Positions 51,577 through 60,000 are shown, counted from the first letter of the stretch. The stretch: DNA of 64,000 nt from CAVPCZ01 sp963779225 (GCA_963779225.1 CAVZWW010000003.1:868001-932000), one strand, 5' to 3'. The notes: generated from the letters alone by a model not told the origin. Numbers and translations are program-made.

Positions 51577-52989
51577 ATGGTTCAGATGGTCAGAAATCAC
51601 ATAGCAGCCCTCCTTGCCGACGCGGATCCCGATATCCGCAGGCGGGCTGCAGAGCAGTTGTCGGAAGCCCGCGGGCTCGCGGCATTGGCGGCGCTGGCGG
51701 CTGCTCTTGAGGACGAGAGCAAAGGCGTGCGGGATGCTGCCGCGCGATCCCTGCTCGCGATCGGCGGAAGCAATGTCGCGCGGGCAATCGTCGAATACAT
51801 CGGGCATGAGAATATCGTCACACGGAACCTGGCCGCTGAGTTGTTGATGAAGCTCGGGAACGTTGCCATTCCGGCACTGGAGCCGTATCTCGAGCATGAG
51901 CATCAGGACATCCGGAAATTTGCCGTGGATATCCTCGGGTTGATCGGATCTCCCGAACCAACGCCCCGCATGCTTCCGCTCCTCGTGGATCCGGATCCCA
52001 ATGTGGTGGTGTCCGTGGTCGAGGCGCTGGGCAATATGCGCAGTGTCCAATCTCTGCCGTTTCTGTACGAGTCCTACGACCGGGACGGGTACACACGTCC
52101 GGCGGTCGCAGAGGCCCTCGGCAAAATCGCCGACCGGCACGCGGAGGAGTTTCTGCTGGAACGCCTGCGGCAATCACTGCTCACGGTTGCCGTGGATCCC
52201 CTGACCCCCTTTGCCATCATCGAGGCTCTCGGCGTCATCGGGGGCGCAACAGCGCTGACGGCGCTGCGTGGATGCATTCCCGAAATCCAGGGAAGAGTGC
52301 GGTCAGCCCTCCTGCACGCCATGGTACAGATCGCGGAGAGAGCGGAAATGCCTCTCCCGGCTCTCAGCGGGATGCGGGAGGATTTCCTCCGGGCGTTGCG
52401 TGAAGATGATGTCCAGGTGAGGATCAGCGGCGCGAAATGGCTTGCCCCCTTTACCGATCCGGACGTCACCAGGACCTTTGTCCGTGTCCTGGGCATGTCG
52501 CCGGATCTGGATGCGATGCTCGTCCCCGTCCTCATGGAACGGCAGGGGGTTTTTGCCGCCGCAACGGAAGAGCTGAACACCATCCCGTCCGGCCAGCGCC
52601 GAGCGGTCATCACCCTCCTCGGTCGTTTGGTTATGGAGATCATCCAGCGGGTGATGCGGCATTCGGGTGAACGTTTAGACGAACGGTTGTTTGTCCGCGC
52701 CTTCGATTCGATCGCGTCCCTGTGGGAGACTTCGGACGAGGAGACGCGGGGGGCGATTGTGGATGCCCTCTTCCGGCTGGACGGTGACCGGGCGGTGGAG
52801 TTCCTGGATGCCATCATGAATGATCCCGACCCATGGTTGCGGATGCATGTGATTGAAGTTATTGCCGCGATTGCCGATCGGCGTGCCCCCGACTTCATCG
52901 TGCGTTTTCTTGAGGACGACGACGAGATGGTGCGGGAACTTGCCATGGGGACGCTGCAGGCCAAAGGGTTTGATCTTGCCACGACTTAA
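51577..52989 (+). CDS. HEAT-repeat protein
   Basis: A 470-aa, all-helical protein built from HEAT/PBS-lyase-like repeats of about 31 residues, clearest in residues 1-230 (DADPDIRRRAAEQLSEARG; LASLHVV-type motifs absent). It has no catalytic motif. HEAT proteins beside chemotaxis genes are thought to be scaffolds. ATG 51577 follows AAAGGAG at the right distance, which decides against the longer upstream reading. It lies 29 bp after the FapA gene and 18 bp before cheR. Confidence 0.82.
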   Translation: MVQMVRNHIAALLADADPDIRRRAAEQLSEARGLAALAALAAALEDESKGVRDAAARSLLAIGGSNVARAIVEYIGHENIVTRNLAAELLMKLGNVAIPALEPYLEHEHQDIRKFAVDILGLIGSPEPTPRMLPLLVDPDPNVVVSVVEALGNMRSVQSLPFLYESYDRDGYTRPAVAEALGKIADRHAEEFLLERLRQSLLTVAVDPLTPFAIIEALGVIGGATALTALRGCIPEIQGRVRSALLHAMVQIAERAEMPLPALSGMREDFLRALREDDVQVRISGAKWLAPFTDPDVTRTFVRVLGMSPDLDAMLVPVLMERQGVFAAATEELNTIPSGQRRAVITLLGRLVMEIIQRVMRHSGERLDERLFVRAFDSIASLWETSDEETRGAIVDALFRLDGDRAVEFLDAIMNDPDPWLRMHVIEVIAAIADRRAPDFIVRFLEDDDEMVRELAMGTLQAKGFDLATT

Positions 52990-53007
52990 TCCAGGAGCCG
53001 GACGACC

Positions 53008-53889
53008 GTGACCGTTGCTGCACCGCTTCTGACAAAGAGCACGCTTATCGGCACGCCCAAGATGTCCGACGAGACATACCGGTTGCTGCGGGAGTACATC
53101 TACCAGCAGACCGGCATCTATTTCCAGGACAACAAGAAGTATCTCCTGGAGGGTCGTCTGGGAAAACGTCTTCAGGTATTGACTATTCCCTCATTCGAGC
53201 AGTACCTGCACCTCATCAAGTACGGAACGCGCCGGAACGAGGAACTGAGATATTTCTACGACGCGATCACGATCAATGAGACGTTCTTCTTCCGCAATGA
53301 ACCCCAGTTCGAGGCCCTGGAACACACGCTCGTGCCGGCGATTGTTGCGGCCCGGACCTCCGGGGGGCGTCAGAAGCTTCGCATCTGGAGTGCAGCCAGT
53401 TCGTCGGGTGAGGAAGCCCACACCATTGCGATGATTTACCTGGAGAAGCTACGGCCTAAATATCCGGGATTGGAACTGGAAGTCATCGGGACGGATATCA
53501 ACAGTGCAGTGCTGGAGACCGCGCGTAACGGTGTGTACCGCGAGTATTCCGTGCGCAACATGCCGAAGGTGTATCTGGAAAAATACTTCACCACGGAGGA
53601 CAGCCGGTTCAACGTGCGCGATGAGGTAAAGAAGGTTGTCCGCTTTGAACCGATGAATCTCTATGACCGGGTGCGCATGCGGCAGATGACCGGTTTCGAC
53701 GTCATTTTTTGCTGCAACGTGCTGATCTATTTTGATGCGTCTTCAAAGATCCAGGTCGTTTCCAACTTGTATGATGCCCTGAACCGCGGCGGATACCTGT
53801 TCATCGGCTATGCCGAATCGCTGCACGGGATATCGACTGCATTCAAGCTGGACAATTTCCCCAAGACCGTTGCGTACAAGAAAGAGTGA
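53008..53889 (+). CDS. cheR: Chemotaxis protein methyltransferase CheR
   Basis: A 293-aa SAM-dependent methyltransferase that methylates glutamates of chemoreceptors. The N-terminal helical domain (about 20-90) is followed by INETFFFRNEPQF, the SAM-binding IWSAASSSGEEAHTIAM, the acidic loop VIGTDINSAVLE and FDVIFCCNVLIYFD. A GTG start at 53008 follows CAGGAG; an internal ATG at 53062 is possible. No C-terminal receptor-tethering TPR region is present. Confidence 0.95.
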   Translation: MTVAAPLLTKSTLIGTPKMSDETYRLLREYIYQQTGIYFQDNKKYLLEGRLGKRLQVLTIPSFEQYLHLIKYGTRRNEELRYFYDAITINETFFFRNEPQFEALEHTLVPAIVAARTSGGRQKLRIWSAASSSGEEAHTIAMIYLEKLRPKYPGLELEVIGTDINSAVLETARNGVYREYSVRNMPKVYLEKYFTTEDSRFNVRDEVKKVVRFEPMNLYDRVRMRQMTGFDVIFCCNVLIYFDASSKIQVVSNLYDALNRGGYLFIGYAESLHGISTAFKLDNFPKTVAYKKE

Positions 53890-53896
53890 GACGATT

Positions 53897-54271
53897 ATGA
53901 ACAGGGTAATTCTGGCAGTTGATGATTCCGCGACGGTGCGCAAATTTGTCTCGGTTGCACTGACCATGCAGGGATTCACGGTGAAGTCGGCCTGCGACGG
54001 GATGGATGCGCTGGAAAAACTGCCCGGCCAGAAGGTGGATCTGCTCATCACGGATCTCAATATGCCGAATATGGATGGTTTCGAACTGATCAAGGCCCTG
54101 CGGGAACACCCGGAATATGACGCATTGCCGGTGATCATCCTGACCTCTCTCTCCGACGAGGTCAGCAAGGAACACGGGACGGCGCTGGGTGTAAATTCCT
54201 ACCTGGTGAAGCCGTTCAGTATCGAAAAGATTCAGTACGAAGTGTCGAAATATCTCAGCTGGGCGGAGTGA
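53897..54271 (+). CDS. CheY-like response regulator
   Basis: A 124-aa receiver with AVDDSATVRKFV, Asp in LLITDLNMPNMDGFEL, Thr in VIILTSL and Lys in YLVKPF. It is of the CheY class found in pairs with a second CheY in the operon. It starts 7 bp after cheR. Which of the two binds the motor switch cannot be told from sequence; one may act as a phosphate sink. Confidence 0.9.
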   Translation: MNRVILAVDDSATVRKFVSVALTMQGFTVKSACDGMDALEKLPGQKVDLLITDLNMPNMDGFELIKALREHPEYDALPVIILTSLSDEVSKEHGTALGVNSYLVKPFSIEKIQYEVSKYLSWAE

Positions 54272-54311
54272 TGCCCAGGGTCGCTCGTTTCACAACAGGC
54301 AGGGTGCGCCA

Positions 54312-54704
54312 ATGGCAACAGTGAAATTTCTGGTGGTCGATGATTCCCTTACCATGCGACGCATTGTCGTCAACACGCTGAAAACGATCGGTTTTGCAGA
54401 CATGATCGAGGCGGCGGACGGCAAGGAAGCGATGGCCAAATTGCTGAGCGAGGGGGCGGATTTTCTCATCACGGACTGGAACATGCCGGAAATGAACGGC
54501 CTCGAACTCACACGGTGGGTCCGATCCGCGCCGCAGCTGGCCGCCATGCCGATTCTCATGGTGACGACGCGGGGCAACAAGGAGGATGTCATCGAGGCAA
54601 TGAAGGCGCGTGTCAGCAACTACATTGTCAAACCCTTCACCGCGCAGGGGCTGAAAGACAAGATCGATGCCATCATGAAGACCGCGGACATGAATCCGGC
54701 CTGA
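54312..54704 (+). CDS. cheY: Chemotaxis response regulator CheY
   Basis: A 130-aa classical CheY: FLVVDDSLTMRRIVVNTLK, Asp in FLITDWNMPEMNGLEL, Thr in ILMVTTRG and Lys in YIVKPF. It resembles canonical motor-binding CheY (TDWNMPxMNG) more closely than its neighbour at 53897. The product phosphorylated by CheA would bind the flagellar switch encoded at the right of the window. It is followed by cheZ, encoding its expected phosphatase. Confidence 0.95.
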   Translation: MATVKFLVVDDSLTMRRIVVNTLKTIGFADMIEAADGKEAMAKLLSEGADFLITDWNMPEMNGLELTRWVRSAPQLAAMPILMVTTRGNKEDVIEAMKARVSNYIVKPFTAQGLKDKIDAIMKTADMNPA

Positions 54705-54768
54705 AGACGGCAGCACCGGTGAAGCCAAAATGGATGATGAGACGCTATAAAGCGAAAGGACGCGCACC

Positions 54769-55338
54769 ATGTCGGTGACAAACGTTGTTGAGATGCTCTT
54801 CGGTTTGATCCCCTTGCTCGACAAGGTCAAGGAGTCGATCAACGAAAGCAGCGGGGCCATTCCACGGGCTTCCGTGCAGCTTTCCAGCGTAAGCAAGGCG
54901 ACGGAGATGGCGACTGTGGAGATTCTGAATGTTCTGGACCGGATGACGGAACGCATCGCCACCGCGGAGCAGAGTCTCGAGACTATCAAGCAGGGGCACC
55001 GCGGCGGGGGTGAGGTGGATGCTGCCGTGGCCTCGGTGGAGTCCGCTCTCGGGGAAACGCGTCAGGATTCCTTGAACATAGCCATGACCCTTCAGGTGCA
55101 GGACATCACCGCGCAGCAGATCGCGGGTGTCAGTCATTTGATCGAATCCGTCAGGCAACAGTTGCTGAATGCGCTCGGCCTCCTGGATCAGAAAGGTCCG
55201 GAACATCTTACGTGGCCGGGTGCAAAACCTGCGGAACAAACGCATTTTGACGCAAACGCGATGTACACGTCATCCACCGAGCGGCAGGACAGCGCGGATG
55301 CAATTATCAAGCAATGGAACAAGTCTGACAATGAATGA
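54769..55338 (+). CDS. cheZ: CheZ-type CheY-P phosphatase
   Basis: A 189-aa helical protein. The catalytic helix reads LQVQDITAQQIAGV, with Asp and Gln four residues apart like D143 and Q147 of E. coli CheZ (DFQDLTGQ). The C-terminal peptide DAIIKQWN, after a flexible linker, occupies the position of the CheY-binding tail. It dephosphorylates CheY-P. The gene sits between cheY and cheA and overlaps cheA by 8 bp. Confidence 0.85.
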   Translation: MSVTNVVEMLFGLIPLLDKVKESINESSGAIPRASVQLSSVSKATEMATVEILNVLDRMTERIATAEQSLETIKQGHRGGGEVDAAVASVESALGETRQDSLNIAMTLQVQDITAQQIAGVSHLIESVRQQLLNALGLLDQKGPEHLTWPGAKPAEQTHFDANAMYTSSTERQDSADAIIKQWNKSDNE

Positions 55339-57253
55339 GACGGCAGGGAATACCGGGGGAATGGGACCGGTGTTTGACAACGAAATGGTGGAGATCCTCG
55401 AGAGCTTCGTCGTGGAGACACGGGAGATCCTGGAGCGTCTCGGGCAGGATCTGATGTTGCTCGAAAAAGGGAATGCCGGCGGCGACCTGCTCAATACGAT
55501 TTTCCGGGCTGTCCATACGATTAAAGGAACCTCCTCGTTTCTGGGCCTTGAGCAAATGACAGAACTTGCGCACGTCTTTGAAGATGTGCTGAACAAGCTC
55601 CGGCGCGGTGAGATTTCGATGAACTCCGGGAAGATGGACGTGATGCTTGAGGCATACGACATCATCAAGGAGTTGCTCCGGCAGATTGAGGAAAAGAACA
55701 TTCACCGGATTGATCTCACGGACGTCGTTTCCCGGCTGCGGGTGATCGGTGAGGTTGGCGGCGTTCCTGCCGCGGTGTCCCTGTCCGCCCCGGGTACTGC
55801 GGAACCGCCGGTTCCGGCCGCACCCGTTGCTGAGAACCCGGCCGCGGCCTCTCAATCGGGGGCTGCCGCCGTACAGATTTTTCCGGCACATGCTGCCCCG
55901 GAGCCGGCGGCTGCAGGGACAGACCAGGGGCAGACCCCCAATGTGCCGGGGTCCTTCCAGGGAACCTCAGCGAGGGGTGCGTCAGCGCCGGAGGCGGCTT
56001 CGGCTGTACTACAGCCGGCGGAACACACGATATCTGCCGGGGTGTCTGCGCAGCCCAAAGTTGCCGACATGACGATCCGGGTGGATGTGGGACGGCTCGA
56101 CGGTCTGATGAACCTCGTCGGTGAATTGGTGCTGGGCCGTAACCGGCTCACACAAATCGCCCACAAGATGTTGCAGGAATATGAAGGGACCCCTCTCGCG
56201 AAAGAACTCACGGAGACCAGCTCGCAGATCGACTTTATCACGACCGAACTCCAGATGGCGGTGATGAAAACCCGTATGGTGCCGGTCGCCAAGGTGTTCA
56301 ACAAACTGCCCCGCATGGTCAGAGACCTGATGAAGGAAACCGGCCGGGAGATCGAACTCAGAATATCGGGCGAAGAGACGGAGCTGGACAAAACCATCAT
56401 TGAAGAGCTGAACGATCCTCTTGTCCATCTGATGCGGAATGCTTCCGACCACGGGATTGAGCCTCCTGAAGAACGCCGTCGTGCCGGGAAGCCGGAAAAG
56501 GGAACCATCACCGTGTGCGCCGAGCACGAAGGAAATCACATCGTGATTTCCGTGGCCGACGACGGCAAAGGGATGGACCCGGAGAAGCTCAAGGCAAAAG
56601 CGATTGAACGGGGGATGATCACCGAAGCCCAGGCGCGCGAGATGACCCGTACGGATGCCTTCAATCTGGTATTCGCCCCGGGCTTCAGTACGGCGGCCAG
56701 AGTGACCAACGTGTCAGGACGGGGGGTGGGCATGGATGTCGTCCGGACCAACATCGCCAAATTGAAGGGCATTATCGAGGTGGAGTCGGAACCGGGCAAG
56801 GGAACCAAGATCATCATCAAGCTGCCGCTCACGCTGGCTATTATCCAGGCGCTTCTTGTCGAAGTTGCACATGAAGTGTTTTCTCTGCCGCTCGAATCCG
56901 TGCTGGAAGTCATACGGGCACAACGGAAAGACATCGGTACGATCAGCGGCCGCGAGGTCGTTCGGCTGCGCAATACTGTCCTCCCGCTGGTGCGGTTGAA
57001 CCGGGTGATGGGAACGGGGTCGAACGGGCATTCCGGCGAGTGGATGTACATCGTTGTCGTGGGTCTTGCACAGCAGCGGCTCGGGCTTGTCGTAGACTCC
57101 CTGCTCGGGCAGAAGGAGGTCGTCATCAAATCGCTGGGAGGATATCTGGGCACGCTTCCCGGCATCGCAGGCTCCACCATTCTGGGGGACGGCAGGGTGA
57201 TCATGATCATCGACGTCGGCGAACTTATGAAGCTCAGCGCGGAACACCAATGA
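55331..57253 (+). CDS. cheA: Chemotaxis histidine kinase CheA
   Basis: A 640-aa CheA. P1/HPt (about 12-125) has His62 in AVHTIKGTSSFLG. A long Ala/Pro-rich linker (about 140-240) replaces a recognisable P2 CheY-binding domain. P3 dimerisation (about 245-310, GRLDGLMNLVGELVLGRN), the P4 ATPase (about 315-500, VHLMRNASDHGIE, DDGKGMD, GRGVGMDVV) and P5 CheW-like (about 505-640) follow. It phosphorylates CheY and CheB in response to receptors. ATG 55331 overlaps cheZ; the stop overlaps cheB (ATGA). Confidence 0.96.
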   Translation: MNETAGNTGGMGPVFDNEMVEILESFVVETREILERLGQDLMLLEKGNAGGDLLNTIFRAVHTIKGTSSFLGLEQMTELAHVFEDVLNKLRRGEISMNSGKMDVMLEAYDIIKELLRQIEEKNIHRIDLTDVVSRLRVIGEVGGVPAAVSLSAPGTAEPPVPAAPVAENPAAASQSGAAAVQIFPAHAAPEPAAAGTDQGQTPNVPGSFQGTSARGASAPEAASAVLQPAEHTISAGVSAQPKVADMTIRVDVGRLDGLMNLVGELVLGRNRLTQIAHKMLQEYEGTPLAKELTETSSQIDFITTELQMAVMKTRMVPVAKVFNKLPRMVRDLMKETGREIELRISGEETELDKTIIEELNDPLVHLMRNASDHGIEPPEERRRAGKPEKGTITVCAEHEGNHIVISVADDGKGMDPEKLKAKAIERGMITEAQAREMTRTDAFNLVFAPGFSTAARVTNVSGRGVGMDVVRTNIAKLKGIIEVESEPGKGTKIIIKLPLTLAIIQALLVEVAHEVFSLPLESVLEVIRAQRKDIGTISGREVVRLRNTVLPLVRLNRVMGTGSNGHSGEWMYIVVVGLAQQRLGLVVDSLLGQKEVVIKSLGGYLGTLPGIAGSTILGDGRVIMIIDVGELMKLSAEHQ

Positions 57254-58353
57254 GCCGGATCATCAAAGTGGTCGTCGTTGACGACTCCGCCTTCATGAGG
57301 AAATCTCTTGCGATCATGCTCGAATCGGATCCGCAGATCAAGGTGGTGGCAGTTGCGCGCGACGGCAGGGAGGGCATCGAAAAGATCAGGGAGTACCAGC
57401 CCGATCTGGTGACGATGGACATTGAGATGCCGGTGATGGACGGGCTGACAGCCCTCGGCATCATCATGAAAGAAATGCCCCTGCCCGTGTTGATGGTCAG
57501 CTCGCTGACCACCGACGGGGCGAAGTCCACACTTGATGCGTTGAACCTGGGGGCGGTGGACTTCATCCCGAAGGAGCTGTCGTTTGTTTCTCTGGACATC
57601 GTGAAGATCAAGGAAGAACTGATTTCCAAGGTCAAACAGATTGTACAGAGCCGTTCCCTGCAGTTCCGGATGCAGCGCGTGTCCGCCGCCTCGCGGGGCG
57701 TGCTGCAGTCCGCCTCGGGAGCAAAAGGGGCGGATGCCGCCATGCCCCCGGCGCCCAAAGGCGCCTGGCCGGTGAAGAAGGGGTTCCGGGGAGTGGTGCT
57801 CGGGATATCCACCGGAGGCCCGTTTGCATTGCTGCAGATCATCCCAAAACTGCCGAAAGATTTCCCGCTCGGCATCGCTATTGTCCAGCATATGCCCCCC
57901 CGTTTCACCCGTTCCATGGCGGAGCGGTTGAACGGTTTGAGTCAGGTCCGGGTGAAGGAAGCGGAGGAGGGCGACCGGATGGAACCCGGCCTTGTTCTGG
58001 TTGCGCCGGGCGGAGAACACATGAGCTTCAGGGCAAACGGTACTTCGGTGAAGGTGAGAATATCCAACGAGCCTCCGAATACCCTCTACAAGCCCTGCGC
58101 CGATGTCATGATGACATCCGCAGTGGAAGCGTTTAACGGGCCCCTCCTCGGGGTGATCATGACCGGCATGGGCAAAGACGGTCTCGAAGGGCTGAAGCTC
58201 ATCAAGCAGAAGGGGGGCTATGTTGTGGCGCAGAACGAGGAAACATGTGTTGTCTACGGTATGCCCAAAGCTGCAGTAGACAGTGGTGTCGCCGACCTGG
58301 TACTAGGGCTTGAGGACATTCCTCAGGCAATCACAAGAATCGTCAAGGGATAA
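57250..58353 (+). CDS. cheB: Chemotaxis receptor methylesterase CheB
   Basis: A 367-aa protein. The receiver (about 1-125, Asp in LVTMDIEMPVMDG) joins through a linker to the methylesterase domain (about 180-365). Its catalytic triad is Ser near 187 (GISTGGP), His in VQHMPPRFT and Asp in GMGKDGLEG. It removes methyl groups added by CheR, closing the adaptation loop. It is translationally coupled to cheA (ATGA) and 5 bp before the last gene of the string. Confidence 0.96.
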   Translation: MSRIIKVVVVDDSAFMRKSLAIMLESDPQIKVVAVARDGREGIEKIREYQPDLVTMDIEMPVMDGLTALGIIMKEMPLPVLMVSSLTTDGAKSTLDALNLGAVDFIPKELSFVSLDIVKIKEELISKVKQIVQSRSLQFRMQRVSAASRGVLQSASGAKGADAAMPPAPKGAWPVKKGFRGVVLGISTGGPFALLQIIPKLPKDFPLGIAIVQHMPPRFTRSMAERLNGLSQVRVKEAEEGDRMEPGLVLVAPGGEHMSFRANGTSVKVRISNEPPNTLYKPCADVMMTSAVEAFNGPLLGVIMTGMGKDGLEGLKLIKQKGGYVVAQNEETCVVYGMPKAAVDSGVADLVLGLEDIPQAITRIVKG

Positions 58354-58358
58354 ACACA

Positions 58359-58622
58359 ATGAAACCGGAAAGCAACGATCAAGAGTTCACCGATCTTTTG
58401 GCCTATAACAAGGTGGAAATGGGAAAAAACCCCTCTGCCCAGAACGTGATTAAATCCGGCCATGTGGTTAAGAATGGGGTTCAGCAGGTCTCCCTTCCGG
58501 CCGGAAATACTGACGAACCGACTCTCCTTATTCACCGGGACGGTGATCAGATCATTTCTGTTGAATTTCATTGCAAATGCGGCCGTTCCACGTCGCTCCG
58601 ACTCGAATATGACGAAGAATAG
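58359..58622 (+). CDS. Small protein at end of chemotaxis string, unknown
   Basis: An 87-aa protein with a beta-strand-rich centre and a C-terminal CKCGR motif (FHCKCGRSTSLRLEYDEE). It starts 5 bp after cheB, so it is co-transcribed. No family is recognised. The Cys pair could bind metal with the preceding His. It is the last gene before the gap at 58623-58785. Confidence 0.7.
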   Translation: MKPESNDQEFTDLLAYNKVEMGKNPSAQNVIKSGHVVKNGVQQVSLPAGNTDEPTLLIHRDGDQIISVEFHCKCGRSTSLRLEYDEE

Positions 58623-58630
58623 CCCCCATG

Positions 58631-58649
58631 TGGCTGATAGTAGCCACCA
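58631..58649 (+). promoter_or_regulatory. TGGCYRATATTGGCCACCA element, copy D
   Basis: TGGCTGATAGTAGCCACCA has perfect complementary half-sites (TGGCT and AGCCA) and the CCACCA extension; it is identical to copy A at 16 of 19 positions. It begins 9 bp after the last gene of the chemotaxis string and 89 bp upstream of a sigma54-like element. Confidence 0.65.
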
Positions 58650-58719
58650 TATTCTGTTCATTTCCCCTTTGCCCCTCTAAATAACCGCAATAAATAAAAG
58701 CATTGACTTCCTGCCGGTA

Positions 58720-58735
58720 TTGGCACCGTGATTGA
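58720..58735 (+). promoter_or_regulatory. Sigma54-like promoter of the basal-body operon
   Basis: TTGGCACCGTGATTGA has a perfect TTGGCAC -24 core and correctly spaced TTG at -12, but A instead of the final C. It lies 51 bp before the small membrane protein at 58786 that heads the flgBC-fliE operon. Confidence 0.45.
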
Positions 58736-58785
58736 TAATAGGAGAGAGTGCAGCAAACCTCTCGAAAAAAAAGGAAGTGACAATC

Positions 58786-58965
58786 ATGATGAACCACACC
58801 AATACGGTAAACTTCGGCGTCGGGAGTCTTGCCTTTCTCGCAGGTGTGCTTGCGACCCTTGTCACCGCCTACGCAGTCAGCACGAAGAAACCGCAAGTCC
58901 CTCCGATGATCAAAACCAATCAATACAATCGCTACGACGGTTGGGATGAGGGGCTGGGCGTGTAG
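58786..58965 (+). CDS. Small single-pass membrane protein
   Basis: A 59-aa protein with one hydrophobic helix (about 10-30, VGSLAFLAGVLATLVTAYAV) and a short polar C-terminus rich in Asn, Tyr and Gly. A strong AAGGAAG about 9 nt upstream of ATG 58786 supports translation. It is the first gene after the sigma54-like promoter and about 115 bp before flgB. Unknown function. Confidence 0.6.
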   Translation: MMNHTNTVNFGVGSLAFLAGVLATLVTAYAVSTKKPQVPPMIKTNQYNRYDGWDEGLGV

Positions 58966-59078
58966 CCACCCTGTACGGCCGGAACACGGATGTGAGGGCC
59001 GGGAGACATCAGGAGCGCAGGAAGCGTGTATCGACCGGACGAAGGTGCGGGCACAATGGATTTCTCAAGAGGTACACA

Positions 59079-59504
59079 GTGAGATTGTTCGAGAGTACCA
59101 GGATCCCTGTGTTGAGCAGGGCGCTGGACGCCTATACGATGCGCCACAAGGCCATCGCATCGAACCTGGCCAACATCACGACGCCGGGTTACAGGACGCA
59201 GGCGGTACGATTCGAGGATGAGTTAGCCGGCGCATTACAGTCGTCAGGAGTTTCAGGGACAACGACACATCCGGGTCATCTTCCGATCGGGGGTTCGCCG
59301 GCCGGACAAACGGCATCCGCGGTTGAGCAACGCGCGCAGGATGGAACGGCGCAGGGGGATCCCACGGCAAGCGGGGTGAACAATGTGGATCTGGACGGAG
59401 AGATGGCCGAGCTGGCAAAGAACCAGATTCGTTACAAGTTTGCGGCCCGTCTCATCGCCGACACGTTCCGCGGGATCCAGAAGAGCATACGAGGCACGCC
59501 ATGA
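59079..59504 (+). CDS. flgB: Flagellar proximal rod protein FlgB
   Basis: A 141-aa rod protein. The N-terminal axial motif is ALDAYTMRHKAIASNLANIT followed by TPGYRTQ, and the C-terminal helix is LAKNQIRYKFAARLIADTF. It is exported by the flagellar type III system to form the proximal rod with FlgC and FliE. The GTG at 59079 is chosen because AAGAGGT precedes it and the rod signature follows; upstream in-frame codons look non-coding. It overlaps flgC (ATGA). Confidence 0.92.
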   Translation: MRLFESTRIPVLSRALDAYTMRHKAIASNLANITTPGYRTQAVRFEDELAGALQSSGVSGTTTHPGHLPIGGSPAGQTASAVEQRAQDGTAQGDPTASGVNNVDLDGEMAELAKNQIRYKFAARLIADTFRGIQKSIRGTP

Positions 59505-59998
59505 ATCTTGACCGTGTATTCGGCGGTTTGAATATCAGTTCCCAGGGGTTAAGCGCTCAGCGGCAGCGCATGAATGTGATTGCCGAGAATCTGGCCAATG
59601 CCGAGACCAGCAAAACCGAGAAGGGCGGCCCCTACCGGCGGAAGATCGTGCAGCTGAAGGCGAAGGGGGCACATATGTTCTCGTCGATGATCCGCCAGGC
59701 GTCGGTGCCGCTGGCCACAACCAGTGCGGGGCATTTCGCGGGAGGGGGGATGGCCTCACAGGGGGATCCTTCGGCTGTTCCTGTGGTCGAGACCAGTGAA
59801 ATGCAGGATACTACACCTCCGCGCATGGTGTACGATCCCTCCCATCCGGATGCCGATGCAGATGGATATGTGGCCATGCCCAACATCAACATTGTGACCG
59901 AGATGGTGAATATGATCTCGGCTTCCCGCGCTTTTGAGGCCAACGTCGTCGCTGTGAATGCGGCGAAAACCATGGCAAAAGACTCCCTGGAGATTTGA
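59501..59998 (+). CDS. flgC: Flagellar proximal rod protein FlgC
   Basis: A 165-aa rod protein. Its N-terminus, GLNISSQGLSAQRQRMNVI then AENLANAETSKT, and C-terminus, MPNINIVTEMVNMISASRAF with NVVAVNAAKTMAKDSLEI, are the standard paired axial helices. It is coupled to flgB by an ATGA overlap and forms the rod with FlgB. Confidence 0.95.
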   Translation: MNLDRVFGGLNISSQGLSAQRQRMNVIAENLANAETSKTEKGGPYRRKIVQLKAKGAHMFSSMIRQASVPLATTSAGHFAGGGMASQGDPSAVPVVETSEMQDTTPPRMVYDPSHPDADADGYVAMPNINIVTEMVNMISASRAFEANVVAVNAAKTMAKDSLEI

Positions 59999-60000
59999 CT

